A DNA stretch of 56,521 bases. It comes from an uncultured Ruminococcus sp. (GTDB lineage: Bacteria; Bacillota; Clostridia; Oscillospirales; Acutalibacteraceae). The notes beneath the pieces were generated by a model. That model ran no database searches. It saw only the letters and a program-made list of their open reading frames with translations, and was not told the DNA's origin. Of this stretch, positions 34,692 to 42,979 are shown one piece after another. The translations under genes and the position numbers were made by a program. The stretch is taken from contig CAJOII010000002.1 of assembly GCA_905234535.1 (NCBI GenBank), forward strand, positions 1-56,521, in the 5' to 3' direction. Within the stretch, counting starts at the first letter, position 1; every line of letters begins with the position of its first letter.

Positions 34692-34722
34692 ATTTATCAC
34701 CTGTTTTTCAATATACACATTT

Positions 34723-34751
34723 ATTTTATCATATCCCCATCGGAATGTAAA
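34723..34751 (-). promoter_or_regulatory. Promoter of the dockerin protease
   Basis: On the minus strand TTTACA (34746-34751), 17 bases and TAAAAT (34723-34728). The -35 overlaps the candidate gpr promoter on the other strand. Confidence 0.65.
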
Positions 34752-34770
34752 TAGATTTGTTGGATATAAT
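34743..34770 (+). promoter_or_regulatory. Candidate forespore-sigma promoter of gpr
   Basis: GAATG (34743-34747, GNATR type) and GGATATAATA (34762-34771), which fits the GGnnAnAnTR -10 of sigma-F/G, lie about 14 bases apart. Ordinary sigma-A use of TATAAT is possible but has no -35. Confidence 0.45.
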
Positions 34771-34813
34771 AGGGGAGAATAAAGAGAAAACTCTGACAGA
34801 AACCGGTGATGAT

Positions 34814-35698
34814 ATGGAACTGAGAACCGACCTTGCGATGGAGAACAAAGAACTCCTCGAAGAGGATGTCAAGGGCATCGATTACAGTAAAGAGGAGAGA
34901 GAGGAGCTGACGGTTGAGCGCCTTGTCGTCAGATCAGATCGCGCGGGTCAGCTTTTGAAAAAGCCGAAGGGCACCTATATCACGATCGAGCTGCCAGCTT
35001 TGACCGATCATATGGAGAATACCGACCGTCGTCTCACGGTGATCGCCGAAGAGATCTCGAAGCTCCTGCCGGCGTTCGGACCCGTGCTGGTAGCGGGGCT
35101 CGGCAATATCGAGATCACCTCTGACGCCTTAGGGCCGAAGGTGTCCTCGAAGATCCTCGCGACGCGCCATATCTCCGGAGAGATCGCGCGCTCCACGGGG
35201 CTTGAGCATCTGCGGGCGGTCGCGGTGCTCTCGACCGGTGTGACCGGTCAGACCGGCATCGAGACCGGCGAGCACCTCTTGGGAGTTATCAAGCGGATCA
35301 AGCCGTCCGCGATGATCGTGATCGACGCCTTGGCGTCGAGGAGGCTCTCGCGCTTGGGCAGAACACTCCAGATCAGCGACACCGGTATCTCACCCGGAGC
35401 GGGGGTCGGCAACCACCGCACTCGCATCGATCAGAGCACCATGGGCATCCCCGTGATCGCGGTGGGCGTGCCTACCGTGGTAGACGCGATTACCCTCGCG
35501 TGTGATCTGCTTCATATCTATGACGATCAGTCGCTCGAGAAGGTCCTCTCGGATATCTCTCCCGAGGGTCGGGCGATGGTGGTCACGCCCAAAGAGATCG
35601 ATCTGCTTATAGACCGCGCCGCGCGTCTGATCTCGCTGTCAATAAACTTCGCACTGCAAAAGGAGATAGAGCAGGCGGATTTGCTCTCGCTTCTGTAA
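34814..35698 (+). CDS. gpr: GPR, germination protease for small acid-soluble spore proteins
   Basis: About 294 residues. GPR is made in the forespore as a zymogen and degrades SASPs when the spore germinates. Family landmarks: MELRTDLAMEN near the N-terminus (cleaved propeptide region), the acidic active-site region TDALGP-like stretch EITSDALGPKVS, and the GVTGQTGIETGEHL and IDALASRRLSRLGRTLQISDTGISPGAGVGN blocks (described here as about residues 150-215). The frame is open from TTG 34757, but that codon overlaps the likely promoter, so the ATG at 34814 is preferred. spoIIP follows after 59 bases, the same order as in Bacillus and clostridia. Confidence 0.94.
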   Translation: MELRTDLAMENKELLEEDVKGIDYSKEEREELTVERLVVRSDRAGQLLKKPKGTYITIELPALTDHMENTDRRLTVIAEEISKLLPAFGPVLVAGLGNIEITSDALGPKVSSKILATRHISGEIARSTGLEHLRAVAVLSTGVTGQTGIETGEHLLGVIKRIKPSAMIVIDALASRRLSRLGRTLQISDTGISPGAGVGNHRTRIDQSTMGIPVIAVGVPTVVDAITLACDLLHIYDDQSLEKVLSDISPEGRAMVVTPKEIDLLIDRAARLISLSINFALQKEIEQADLLSLL

Positions 35699-35757
35699 GA
35701 CTGCCGGGGAATATTTGCCGGAGCGGATTCATACAGTTTCATAGGGCAGGTGACAGT

Positions 35758-36816
35758 ATGAATCGTAAAATACTCAAAGCGGCGCTGATTTTTCTATCCT
35801 CCGTCCTCACGATCTTCTTCTGCTTCTCATTCGTGATCTCGTCGCTGTCAAAGAACTTTGCGCTCTATGATGATGCCGCAGAGCTTGCGATGATGCTTTC
35901 TTTTTCTAACGGCAGCATCAGTCCGCCGGAAGATATGTCAGAGACGACCGAAGAGACCCCTGATCCATCGAAGAAGACCGTCCCGCAGGCACCGACCGAG
36001 AAAGCGACAGAGACGAAGAAGACCGTCCATTCCGGCACCGCGTATCCTGTTGTCGAGAAGAGCGAGTGGACATCAAATCTGAGCTTCGAGAACATCGAGA
36101 TCGAGAACACCACCGATCATACCGTGGACGCCGAAAAGATTCTCAAGAGCGATCTGCCCTTTGAGATTGAGGACAACCGGCGGGTGCAGGTGCTGATCTA
36201 TCACACCCACACCTGCGAGAGCTATCTTTCTGAGGACAGCGGCGTCTATTATGACGACTTCTATCCGCGCTCCACCGATGCGCGCCAGAGCGTCTGTGCG
36301 GTGGGCGAAGCGATCGTCAAGGAACTCAAGTCCCGCGGGATCGGCGCGGTGCATGATACGACACTCCACGACTATCCTTCCTATGACGGCTCCTACGACC
36401 GCAGCTATGCTACCGTACAGAGCTATCTTGAGAAGTATCCCCAGATCAAGGTAACCATCGATATCCACCGTGACGCGATGACCGCTTCCGACAACACCAA
36501 GTATAAGCCTACCTGCATCTATAACGACAAGAAGGCGGCGCAGATCATGATCATGACCGGCAGAGATACAGACTCCTCAGACTTTCCGTTCTGGGAGGAA
36601 AACCTGATCTTTGCTCTGAAGCTTCAGAAAAAATGCGAGGATATGTATGAGGGCTTCACCCGCCCGCTGTACTTCGGAGATTTTACTTACAATATGAATG
36701 TCAACAACGGATCCCTCCTGATCGAGGTCGGAACGGACGGCAATACACTGGATGAAGCCATCCGTTCGGGACAAATGTTGGGAAATGCTCTCGCCGCGGT
36801 CTTGCAAAATCCGTAA
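35758..36816 (+). CDS. spoIIP: Stage II sporulation protein P, peptidoglycan hydrolase
   Basis: A 352-residue sporulation protein. An N-terminal membrane anchor (about 5-30) precedes a low-complexity Thr/Glu/Lys-rich stalk. The catalytic domain (about 120-350) has VLIYHTHTCESY, TIDIHRDAMT and NGSLLIEVGTDGNTLDEA, which hold the zinc ligands and glutamate. With SpoIID and SpoIIM it removes septal peptidoglycan so that the mother cell can engulf the forespore. SpoIIP amidase/endopeptidase activity is established in Bacillus. It follows gpr and supports a spore-forming host. Confidence 0.94.
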   Translation: MNRKILKAALIFLSSVLTIFFCFSFVISSLSKNFALYDDAAELAMMLSFSNGSISPPEDMSETTEETPDPSKKTVPQAPTEKATETKKTVHSGTAYPVVEKSEWTSNLSFENIEIENTTDHTVDAEKILKSDLPFEIEDNRRVQVLIYHTHTCESYLSEDSGVYYDDFYPRSTDARQSVCAVGEAIVKELKSRGIGAVHDTTLHDYPSYDGSYDRSYATVQSYLEKYPQIKVTIDIHRDAMTASDNTKYKPTCIYNDKKAAQIMIMTGRDTDSSDFPFWEENLIFALKLQKKCEDMYEGFTRPLYFGDFTYNMNVNNGSLLIEVGTDGNTLDEAIRSGQMLGNALAAVLQNP

Positions 36817-36863
36817 AGATTTGTTATAATGATTGAAATATTGTAAAATGGGTGAGTTTTGGG

Positions 36864-37349
36864 ATGAGAAAAACAAAAACTTATTTCACGACGATTTCGC
36901 TTTTGCTGACGCTCATTTTCTCTCTCTCGCTCTTTTCTTTTTCCGTCGGCGCTGTCGATGAGGGAGAGAGTGCCGAGCCTGAAGCCGTGACCGAAGCGGT
37001 CACCGACGCTCAGATTGAGGACGAGACGATCCCCCCCGAGGAACCTATGACAGAAGCGCCGACAGAAGAGCCTTATGTCGAGACCGAGCCCGAGACGGAT
37101 GAGTACATAGAGGATGTCACCGAAGAGGAGGAGATCCCCACCGAGTACACCGAGCCCGAGCATCTCGAGGAACTGCCGAGTGTCACGCCCGAGGAGATCA
37201 TGCTCGCGACCGAGATGGATCTTCCCGATGTGATCGTCAGCGACACCACCACCTTGGGCGGCGTTGTCGCGTGGCTGTGTGTTGCGGTCGGCATCGCGGT
37301 GATCGTCGGCGTGATGATGTCGAAGCGCGTCAAGAACAAAACGCGTTAG
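36864..37349 (+). CDS. Acidic secreted membrane-anchored protein
   Basis: About 161 residues. An N-terminal signal or anchor (about 6-30, TISLLLTLIFSLSLFSF) is followed by a highly acidic Glu/Thr/Pro-rich region (about 32-120; EAPTEEPYVETEPETDEYIE is typical). A C-terminal transmembrane helix (about 133-153, GGVVAWLCVAVGIAVIVGVM) ends in a basic tail (SKRVKNKTR). No family is recognised. GGTGAG supports ATG 36864 over GTG 36852. It sits between spoIIP and dusB with small gaps, so it may belong to the sporulation transcript. The long acidic stretch suggests a surface-exposed or cation-binding tether. Confidence 0.65.
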   Translation: MRKTKTYFTTISLLLTLIFSLSLFSFSVGAVDEGESAEPEAVTEAVTDAQIEDETIPPEEPMTEAPTEEPYVETEPETDEYIEDVTEEEEIPTEYTEPEHLEELPSVTPEEIMLATEMDLPDVIVSDTTTLGGVVAWLCVAVGIAVIVGVMMSKRVKNKTR

Positions 37350-37357
37350 GACAAGCT

Positions 37358-38311
37358 ATGAAGATCGGAAATGTCACACTGAGCGATTATGCCGCTTTGG
37401 CGCCTATGGCAGGGGTGGCTGACAGAGCATTCCGCGAGCTTTGTATGAGCTTCGGCGCGTCTTACTGCGTCAGCGAGATGGTCTCATCAAAAGGCATCGC
37501 CTACAGCTCGAAGAAATCGGCGGAGCTCATGGTGATCGGAGAGCGGGAGCATCCCTGCGCGGTTCAGCTCTTCGGCACAGAGCCCGTGACCTTAGCGGAC
37601 GCGGCAAGGTTCTCTCTCGGGTTTTCTCCCGATGTCATCGACATCAACATGGGATGTCCCGCGCCGAAGATCTCCGGATCGGGCAGCGGAGCGGCGCTGA
37701 TGAAGGATCCCTGCCTTTGCGGAGAGATCGTCAGAGCGGTATCGTCCGCTGTTTCTATTCCTGTTACCGTGAAGATCCGCTCAGGCTTTGATGATGAGCA
37801 CATCAATGCGGTCGAGGTTGCGAAAATTGCCGAAAAAAACGGCGCTCAGGCGGTCACCGTTCACGGCAGAACGAGGAACCAGTTTTATTCGCCGCCTGTC
37901 AACTATGATATTATCAAAGCGGTCAAAGAGGCGCTGTCGATCCCCGTGATCGCAAACGGCGACATCGTCGACGCGAAGACGGCCGCGTTTGTCTATGAAT
38001 ATACCGGCTGTGATCATCTGATGATCGGCAGAGGAGCGCTCGGGAATCCGTGGATCTTCAAAGAGATCAACACCTTCTTTGAGACCGGCGGGATTGTACC
38101 GAAGCCGGATATCGACGAGAGGTGCGAGGTGCTTCTCAGGCATATTTCCGCCATCGTCCGGTATAAGGGCGAGCGCGTCGGTATGAGAGAGGCGAGAAAG
38201 CACACCGCCTATTATCTGAAGGGCTTCAAAAATGCCGCGAAGCTCAGAAACGCAGCGTTCTCAATGGAAACACTTGATGACCTGAAAAGGTTGATCAGTA
38301 TGATAAAATGA
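37358..38311 (+). CDS. dusB: tRNA-dihydrouridine synthase
   Basis: A 317-residue FMN enzyme that reduces uridines in the tRNA D-loop. Signatures are [16 protein letters not shown] at the N-terminus, [11 protein letters not shown] with the catalytic Cys, [12 protein letters not shown] and [15 protein letters not shown]. The MVSSKGIAY segment is typical of the DusB branch. The frame continues upstream to 37271 inside the previous gene; the ATG at 37358, eight bases after the preceding stop and preceded by TTAGGA, is taken. It is followed by glyA with a 19-base gap. Confidence 0.94.
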   Translation: MKIGNVTLSDYAALAPMAGVADRAFRELCMSFGASYCVSEMVSSKGIAYSSKKSAELMVIGEREHPCAVQLFGTEPVTLADAARFSLGFSPDVIDINMGCPAPKISGSGSGAALMKDPCLCGEIVRAVSSAVSIPVTVKIRSGFDDEHINAVEVAKIAEKNGAQAVTVHGRTRNQFYSPPVNYDIIKAVKEALSIPVIANGDIVDAKTAAFVYEYTGCDHLMIGRGALGNPWIFKEINTFFETGGIVPKPDIDERCEVLLRHISAIVRYKGERVGMREARKHTAYYLKGFKNAAKLRNAAFSMETLDDLKRLISMIK

Positions 38312-38330
38312 AAAGGGTATGGAGGTTCAT

Positions 38331-39584
38331 ATGTATCAGGACTTGATGGATTCAATCGGCTTTGTCTCAAACTATGACAAAGAGATCGGCGACGCGATGG
38401 CGCTTGAGCTTAGAAGACAGCAGCAGAACTTAGAGCTGATCGCGTCTGAGAACATCGTCTCTCCCGCTGTGATGGCGGCGATGGGCTCGGTGCTCACCAA
38501 CAAATACGCGGAGGGCTATCCCTCCAAGCGCTACTACGGCGGATGCTACGCGGTGGATATCGCGGAGAATATCGCGAGAGAAAGAGCGTGCAGGCTCTTC
38601 GGCGCCGAACACGCGAATGTTCAGCCGCACTCCGGTTCTCAGGCGAACCAGATCGTGTATTTCGCGATGCTTAACCCCGGCGACACCGTGATGGGTATGT
38701 CTCTCTCCGAGGGCGGACATCTGACCCACGGCTCGCCCGTCAACCTTTCGGGCAAGTACTACAACTTTGTCAGCTACGGCGTGGATCCCGTCACCCACAG
38801 GATCGACTACGATCAGGTCTTAGAGACCGCGAAGGAGTGTAAGCCGAAGATGATCGTCTGCGGCGCTTCCGCCTATCCGAGAGCGATCGACTTTAAGCGT
38901 TTTAGAGAGATCGCGGACGAGGTCGGCGCGTATCTGATGGTCGATATGGCGCATATCGCGGGCTTAGTCGCGGGCGGCGTTCACGAGAGCCCCGTACCGT
39001 ATGCTCACTTTGTCACATCGACCACCCACAAGACCTTGAGAGGCCCCAGAGGCGGTCTGATCCTCTGCAAAGAAGAATTCGCGAAGGCGATCGACAAGGC
39101 GGCGTTCCCCGGTATGCAGGGCGGTCCCCTGATGCACATCATCGCCGCAAAGGCGGTCTGCTTCAAAGAGGCGATGAGCGACGACTTCAAGCGTTACGCC
39201 GAGAATATCGTGAAGAACTGCCAGGCGCTCGCGGAGGGCTTGGTCAAGCGCGGACACACCCTCGTCTCCGGCGGCACGGACAACCATTGTTTGCTGATGG
39301 ATCTCAGAGCGGAGGGCGTTACCGGCAAGGACCTTGAGCACAACCTTGACGAGGTGCATATCACCGTCAACAAGAACACCATTCCGCAGGAGCCCCTGTC
39401 TCCCTTTGTCACCTCCGGCATCCGCATCGGTACCGCCGCGGTGACCACCAGAGGTCTCGATACCGACGATATGGACGAGATTGCCGAGTGCATCTCTCTT
39501 GTCATCAAAGACTTCGAGGGCAACAGGGACGCCGTGATGAAGAAGGTAGCCGCTCTCTGCGAGAAGCACCCCTTATATCAATGA
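38331..39584 (+). CDS. glyA: Serine hydroxymethyltransferase
   Basis: A 417-residue PLP enzyme that interconverts serine and glycine, supplying one-carbon units to folate. Motifs: [49 protein letters not shown] and the PLP-lysine segment [15 protein letters not shown]. The ATG at 38319 contains the ribosome site, so the ATG at 38331 (GGAGG six bases before) is used. Its TGA stop (39582-39584) is the first unit of a period-7 array of TGA triplets. Confidence 0.96.
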   Translation: MYQDLMDSIGFVSNYDKEIGDAMALELRRQQQNLELIASENIVSPAVMAAMGSVLTNKYAEGYPSKRYYGGCYAVDIAENIARERACRLFGAEHANVQPHSGSQANQIVYFAMLNPGDTVMGMSLSEGGHLTHGSPVNLSGKYYNFVSYGVDPVTHRIDYDQVLETAKECKPKMIVCGASAYPRAIDFKRFREIADEVGAYLMVDMAHIAGLVAGGVHESPVPYAHFVTSTTHKTLRGPRGGLILCKEEFAKAIDKAAFPGMQGGPLMHIIAAKAVCFKEAMSDDFKRYAENIVKNCQALAEGLVKRGHTLVSGGTDNHCLLMDLRAEGVTGKDLEHNLDEVHITVNKNTIPQEPLSPFVTSGIRIGTAAVTTRGLDTDDMDEIAECISLVIKDFEGNRDAVMKKVAALCEKHPLYQ

Positions 39585-39663
39585 AAAATGAAGGATGAAG
39601 AGTGAAGAGTGACGGTTTCTCGCTTTGCTCGGTCAATTATATTTAGTTGGCAGCTCTGCTGTC
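39582..39663 (+). repeat. Heptamer TGA array starting at the glyA stop codon
   Basis: TGA triplets occur at 39582, 39589, 39596, 39603 and 39610, exactly 7 bases apart, the first being the glyA stop. The three frames are all closed. A hairpin (GGCAGC with GCTGTC, 39649-39663) follows, just before the rarA ribosome site. Confidence 0.8.
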
Positions 39664-39680
39664 AGTTATGAGGAAAGATT

Positions 39681-40952
39681 ATGAACACGCCGCTTGCCGA
39701 CCGTCTGCGTCCGCAGTCGCTCGATGATATCGTCGGTCAGAAGGATCTGCTCTCACAGGGCAAGGCGCTTCGCCGCATTATCGAGAGCGGGAATATCCCT
39801 AACTTAATATTCTACGGTCCCTCCGGCGTCGGTAAGACGACGCTCGCGTCCTATATTGCGCGCGTCACGAACCGTACCTTCAAGAAATTAAACGGCACTA
39901 CCGCATCCACCGCCGACATCAAGGAGATCGTCAGTACGCTCGGCACCTTCGAAGGCATCAACGGCGTGCTGCTCTATCTCGATGAGATCCAGTATCTCAA
40001 CAAGAAGCAGCAGCAGACGCTCTTGGAGTTCATCGAGAACGGATCGATCACCCTGATCGCGTCCACCACCGAGAACCCGTATTTTTACATCTACAACGCG
40101 ATCCTCTCCCGTTCTACCGTATTTGAGTTCAAGCCGGTTGAGCCCGAAGAGGTCGAGAAGGCGGTACGAAGAGCGGTCTCGATTTTATCACAAGAATACG
40201 AGAAGCCTCTCCTGTTCTCTGAAGAAGCGATCGAGCATATCTCGAAGAGCTGCGGCGGCGATGTCAGAAAGGCGCTCAACTGTGTCGAGCTGTGCGCGCT
40301 CGCGGGCGAGAGGGAAGAGGACGGGGTCCATGTCGGTCTTGAACTTGCAAAGTCGCTCTCTCAGCGCTCGGGCGCGAAGTATGACCGCGACGGCGACAGC
40401 CACTACGATGTCATCTCCGCTTATCAGAAGAGTATGCGCGGCTCCGATGTCGACGCGGCGCTCTTCTATCTTGCGAGATTGGTGGAGTCCGATGATCTGA
40501 TCTCCGCGTGCAGGCGGCTTGTCGTCTGCGCGGCGGAGGATGTCGGGCTTGCGTATCCGTCGATCCTGCCGATCGTCAAGGCGTGCGTCGATATTGCGAT
40601 GCAGGTGGGCTTCCCCGAGGCGAGGATCCCGCTTGCGGACGCTGTGATCCTTGTCTGCCTCGCGCCGAAGTCTAACTCCGGCGTAGACGCGATCTCAAAG
40701 GCGCAGGAGGATGTCAGAGCGGGTCTCGGGCAGGTAGTCCCCCGTCAGCTCCAGAACAAGCACTTCGACGGCGAAGAACGGGAGAGAAAGGGTCAGAACT
40801 ATCTTTATCCCCACAGCTTTGAGAACCACTGGACCTATCAGCAGTATCTTCCCGATGACATCAAAGATCACCGTTACTATCACTTCGGCGATAACAAGAA
40901 CGAACAGGCGTTCCGATCCTACTGGGAGAAGATCAAAGGAAAATATATGTAA
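39681..40952 (+). CDS. rarA: Replication-associated recombination protein A (RarA/MgsA)
   Basis: A 423-residue AAA+ ATPase related to clamp loaders. It begins PLADRLRPQSLDDIVGQKDL, has Walker A GPSGVGKTT and Walker B LLYLDEIQYLNK, and the sensor 1 segment IASTTENPYF. The C-terminal half (about 240-423) forms the tetramerisation region with VVPRQLQNKHFDG. It acts at stalled replication forks and interacts with SSB in other bacteria. GGAAAG precedes the ATG. A terminator follows immediately. Confidence 0.95.
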   Translation: MNTPLADRLRPQSLDDIVGQKDLLSQGKALRRIIESGNIPNLIFYGPSGVGKTTLASYIARVTNRTFKKLNGTTASTADIKEIVSTLGTFEGINGVLLYLDEIQYLNKKQQQTLLEFIENGSITLIASTTENPYFYIYNAILSRSTVFEFKPVEPEEVEKAVRRAVSILSQEYEKPLLFSEEAIEHISKSCGGDVRKALNCVELCALAGEREEDGVHVGLELAKSLSQRSGAKYDRDGDSHYDVISAYQKSMRGSDVDAALFYLARLVESDDLISACRRLVVCAAEDVGLAYPSILPIVKACVDIAMQVGFPEARIPLADAVILVCLAPKSNSGVDAISKAQEDVRAGLGQVVPRQLQNKHFDGEERERKGQNYLYPHSFENHWTYQQYLPDDIKDHRYYHFGDNKNEQAFRSYWEKIKGKYM

Positions 40953-40958
40953 CGAGAA

Positions 40959-40984
40959 GCGCTCACGGCTGTGGGCGTTTTTTT
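40959..40984 (+). terminator. Terminator after rarA
   Basis: CGCTCAC and GTGGGCG pair (one G-T) around a GGCT loop, followed by seven T residues. Confidence 0.88.
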
Positions 40985-40997
40985 ACTTTTCAGAAGC

Positions 40998-41065
40998 GGT
41001 AAGAGCGAAGAACGGCTGATACTCCGTTTTACCTGAATATAACCGTAGGGCGCCTTGCCCTACGG
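40998..41065. repeat. GC-rich palindromic repeat with degenerate heptamers
   Basis: A perfect nine-bp inverted repeat CCGTAGGGC/GCCCTACGG spans 41043-41065. Its core AGGGCGCCTTGCCCT is identical to 12764-12778. Upstream, GGTAAGA and GCGAAGA look like decayed units of the heptamer family. Confidence 0.7.
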
Positions 41066-41185
41066 TTGTCGACTGCGAACTGACTTCTAAAATATATTTT
41101 ATATAATTCTTTTCCGGAATATTATTATCTCGGGGTTTTTATATAATGTATCTGTATAATTTTGTCACAAAGGAGGAAGAATCGT

Positions 41186-42964
41186 TTGAACAAATCGAAG
41201 AAGTCCATGAAGATAACGGTCGCTCTCTGTCTTGTCATCTCGACGATCCTTTCGACGCTTCTTTGCGCTGTGGCGGTACACGCGCAGGATCTGTCGGAGC
41301 TTACAGAGTCCGGTGACGCGACCTACTATTTTTACGGACTGAACACTAACGACCCTGACTTCGGCGGCATGACAGGTCCCACCGGCACCTTTATCTACGA
41401 CAGCTCCAAGGGGTATTACTACTATGATATCAAGGGCTTCCAGGCGGGCGACTACTGCTTCGTTGTCTCCACTGTCAAGGGCGCGGGCGCGTCTGCTCAG
41501 AGAAGTCCCGCGGTCAGCTCCGTCGCGGAGGCGGGCAGCTTTTATCTGTCACAGGGCAACTACAGAGGCTACAACTGTATGCACCTGTGGAATCCCGACA
41601 AGAAGAATGTGCGCGTTTACTTCAAGTCCGTGCTTGCGGGTCTCTACGCGGTTGATCTCTCTACCGTGGATTCGACCCCGACCGCGGCTCCCACCACCGC
41701 GCCGACAGTAAGACCCACTACCGCGCCGACTGCTGCTGCCACAACAGCGCCGACGGTCAGACCCACCACGGCTCCTACAACAGCGCCGACGACCGCTCCT
41801 ACCACTGCGCCCACCACACCCGCTTCTGATAAGAAGATGGTCTTCTGCAAGAACGACGCGAACTGGGGCTCTGTCTATGTCTATATGTGGTCGGGAGACG
41901 GCGCCTCAAAGAACGCCGAGTGGCCCGGTAAGCAGATGACCAAGATCTCCGGCAACACTTACCAGTACGAGATCACCGGCACATGGAAGAATATTATCTT
42001 TAATAACGGCTCGGGCGACCAGACTACCGATCTGACCCTGCCCGGCTACGGCTATATCTACAACAATGCCGACAAAAGCTGGGAGGTATACGATACCTCG
42101 CCTCTGCAGGTCAGTTCCTTTACCACCGATGTTGAGTCTCCGCAGTACAGCGGCGTCGCGATCACCCTCTCCGCGTCCGCTGCGGGACAGGGTACGGTAT
42201 ACTATCGCTTTACGGCTGTGAACAAGTCGACCTCTTCCTCGGAGCTTCTGAGCGATTTTACCACCCGCAATACCGCTGTGTGGATGCCCAGAGCGGCAGG
42301 CACCTACAGCTTGGTTTATGACTTCAAGGACGCCGCGGGCAACACCAACACCCGCACGCTCAGCTTCACGGTCACCGACGGCTCTGCTTCGGTCGCTCCT
42401 TTCATCAAGTCGGTGTCTCCGATGCCCGGACAGATCAAGCGCAATTCCGCTCTGACCCTCTCCGCTTCCGCCGGCGGCGGCATCACCGGCACTAATCTCT
42501 TATTCTACAAGTTCACCGTCAAGGATCCCTCCGGCAATATCGTGAATGTCCCGTATTTCTCAAGGAACACCTCGTGCTCCTTTACGCCTACCGCTTTAGG
42601 CAATTATTCCGTCACCCTAACGGTGCAGGGCTCGGACAACAGCGAAGACACCAGAGAGTATCTCTTTGAGAGTGTTACCGCAGTGACAGAACCGTCCACT
42701 CCTCCCGTAACTCCCACCACAGCGCCTACGACACCGACCGTAGCGCCTACATCCTCTTCGGGAGGCGTCCCCATGAAGGGCGACGCCGATATGGATGGTA
42801 AGCTCACCATCACCGACGCGACGACCATCCAGAAGTGGCTCGCGTCCCTGCTCACAGAAGACAGGATCAATATGCAAAACGCGAATGTCGACGGCGATGA
42901 GAAGGTAACAATCATCGACGCCACGATGATCCAGAAGAAGCTCGCGAGCATCATCAACTGGTAA
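41186..42964 (+). CDS. Non-catalytic starch-binding dockerin protein (Sas20-like by analogy)
   Basis: A 592-residue secreted protein with no glycosidase motif. A signal peptide (about 1-33) is followed by a beta-rich domain of unrecognised family (about 42-160: TYYFYGLNTNDPDFGGMTGP, SFYLSQGNYRGYNCMHLWNP). Then come a PT/A linker (about 163-213), a CBM26-type starch-binding module (about 218-308: VYVYMWSGDG, NAEWPGKQM, NIIFNNGSGDQT), two Ig-like domains (about 310-395 and 405-495), a second PT linker and a C-terminal dockerin (about 530-592). Ruminococcus bromii uses such proteins (Sas20, Sas6) to hold starch in the amylosome; homology to either is not claimed. The start is TTG at 41186, nine bases after GGAGG. 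The amylase gene follows after 15 bases. Confidence 0.87.
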   Translation: MNKSKKSMKITVALCLVISTILSTLLCAVAVHAQDLSELTESGDATYYFYGLNTNDPDFGGMTGPTGTFIYDSSKGYYYYDIKGFQAGDYCFVVSTVKGAGASAQRSPAVSSVAEAGSFYLSQGNYRGYNCMHLWNPDKKNVRVYFKSVLAGLYAVDLSTVDSTPTAAPTTAPTVRPTTAPTAAATTAPTVRPTTAPTTAPTTAPTTAPTTPASDKKMVFCKNDANWGSVYVYMWSGDGASKNAEWPGKQMTKISGNTYQYEITGTWKNIIFNNGSGDQTTDLTLPGYGYIYNNADKSWEVYDTSPLQVSSFTTDVESPQYSGVAITLSASAAGQGTVYYRFTAVNKSTSSSELLSDFTTRNTAVWMPRAAGTYSLVYDFKDAAGNTNTRTLSFTVTDGSASVAPFIKSVSPMPGQIKRNSALTLSASAGGGITGTNLLFYKFTVKDPSGNIVNVPYFSRNTSCSFTPTALGNYSVTLTVQGSDNSEDTREYLFESVTAVTEPSTPPVTPTTAPTTPTVAPTSSSGGVPMKGDADMDGKLTITDATTIQKWLASLLTEDRINMQNANVDGDEKVTIIDATMIQKKLASIINW

Positions 42965-42979
42965 AGGGGGTAACAGAAT

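Noticed and set aside
34757-34813. N-terminal extension of GPR from TTG 34757.
   Set aside because: The codons overlap the likely -10 box, and the extra residues do not look like the GPR propeptide, so ATG 34814 is used.
41680-41830. Regular short repeats that might suggest a CRISPR or minisatellite.
   Set aside because: They encode the PT-rich linker of the dockerin protein in frame, and similar linkers occur at 2760-2880, 3120-3240 and 32620-32700.
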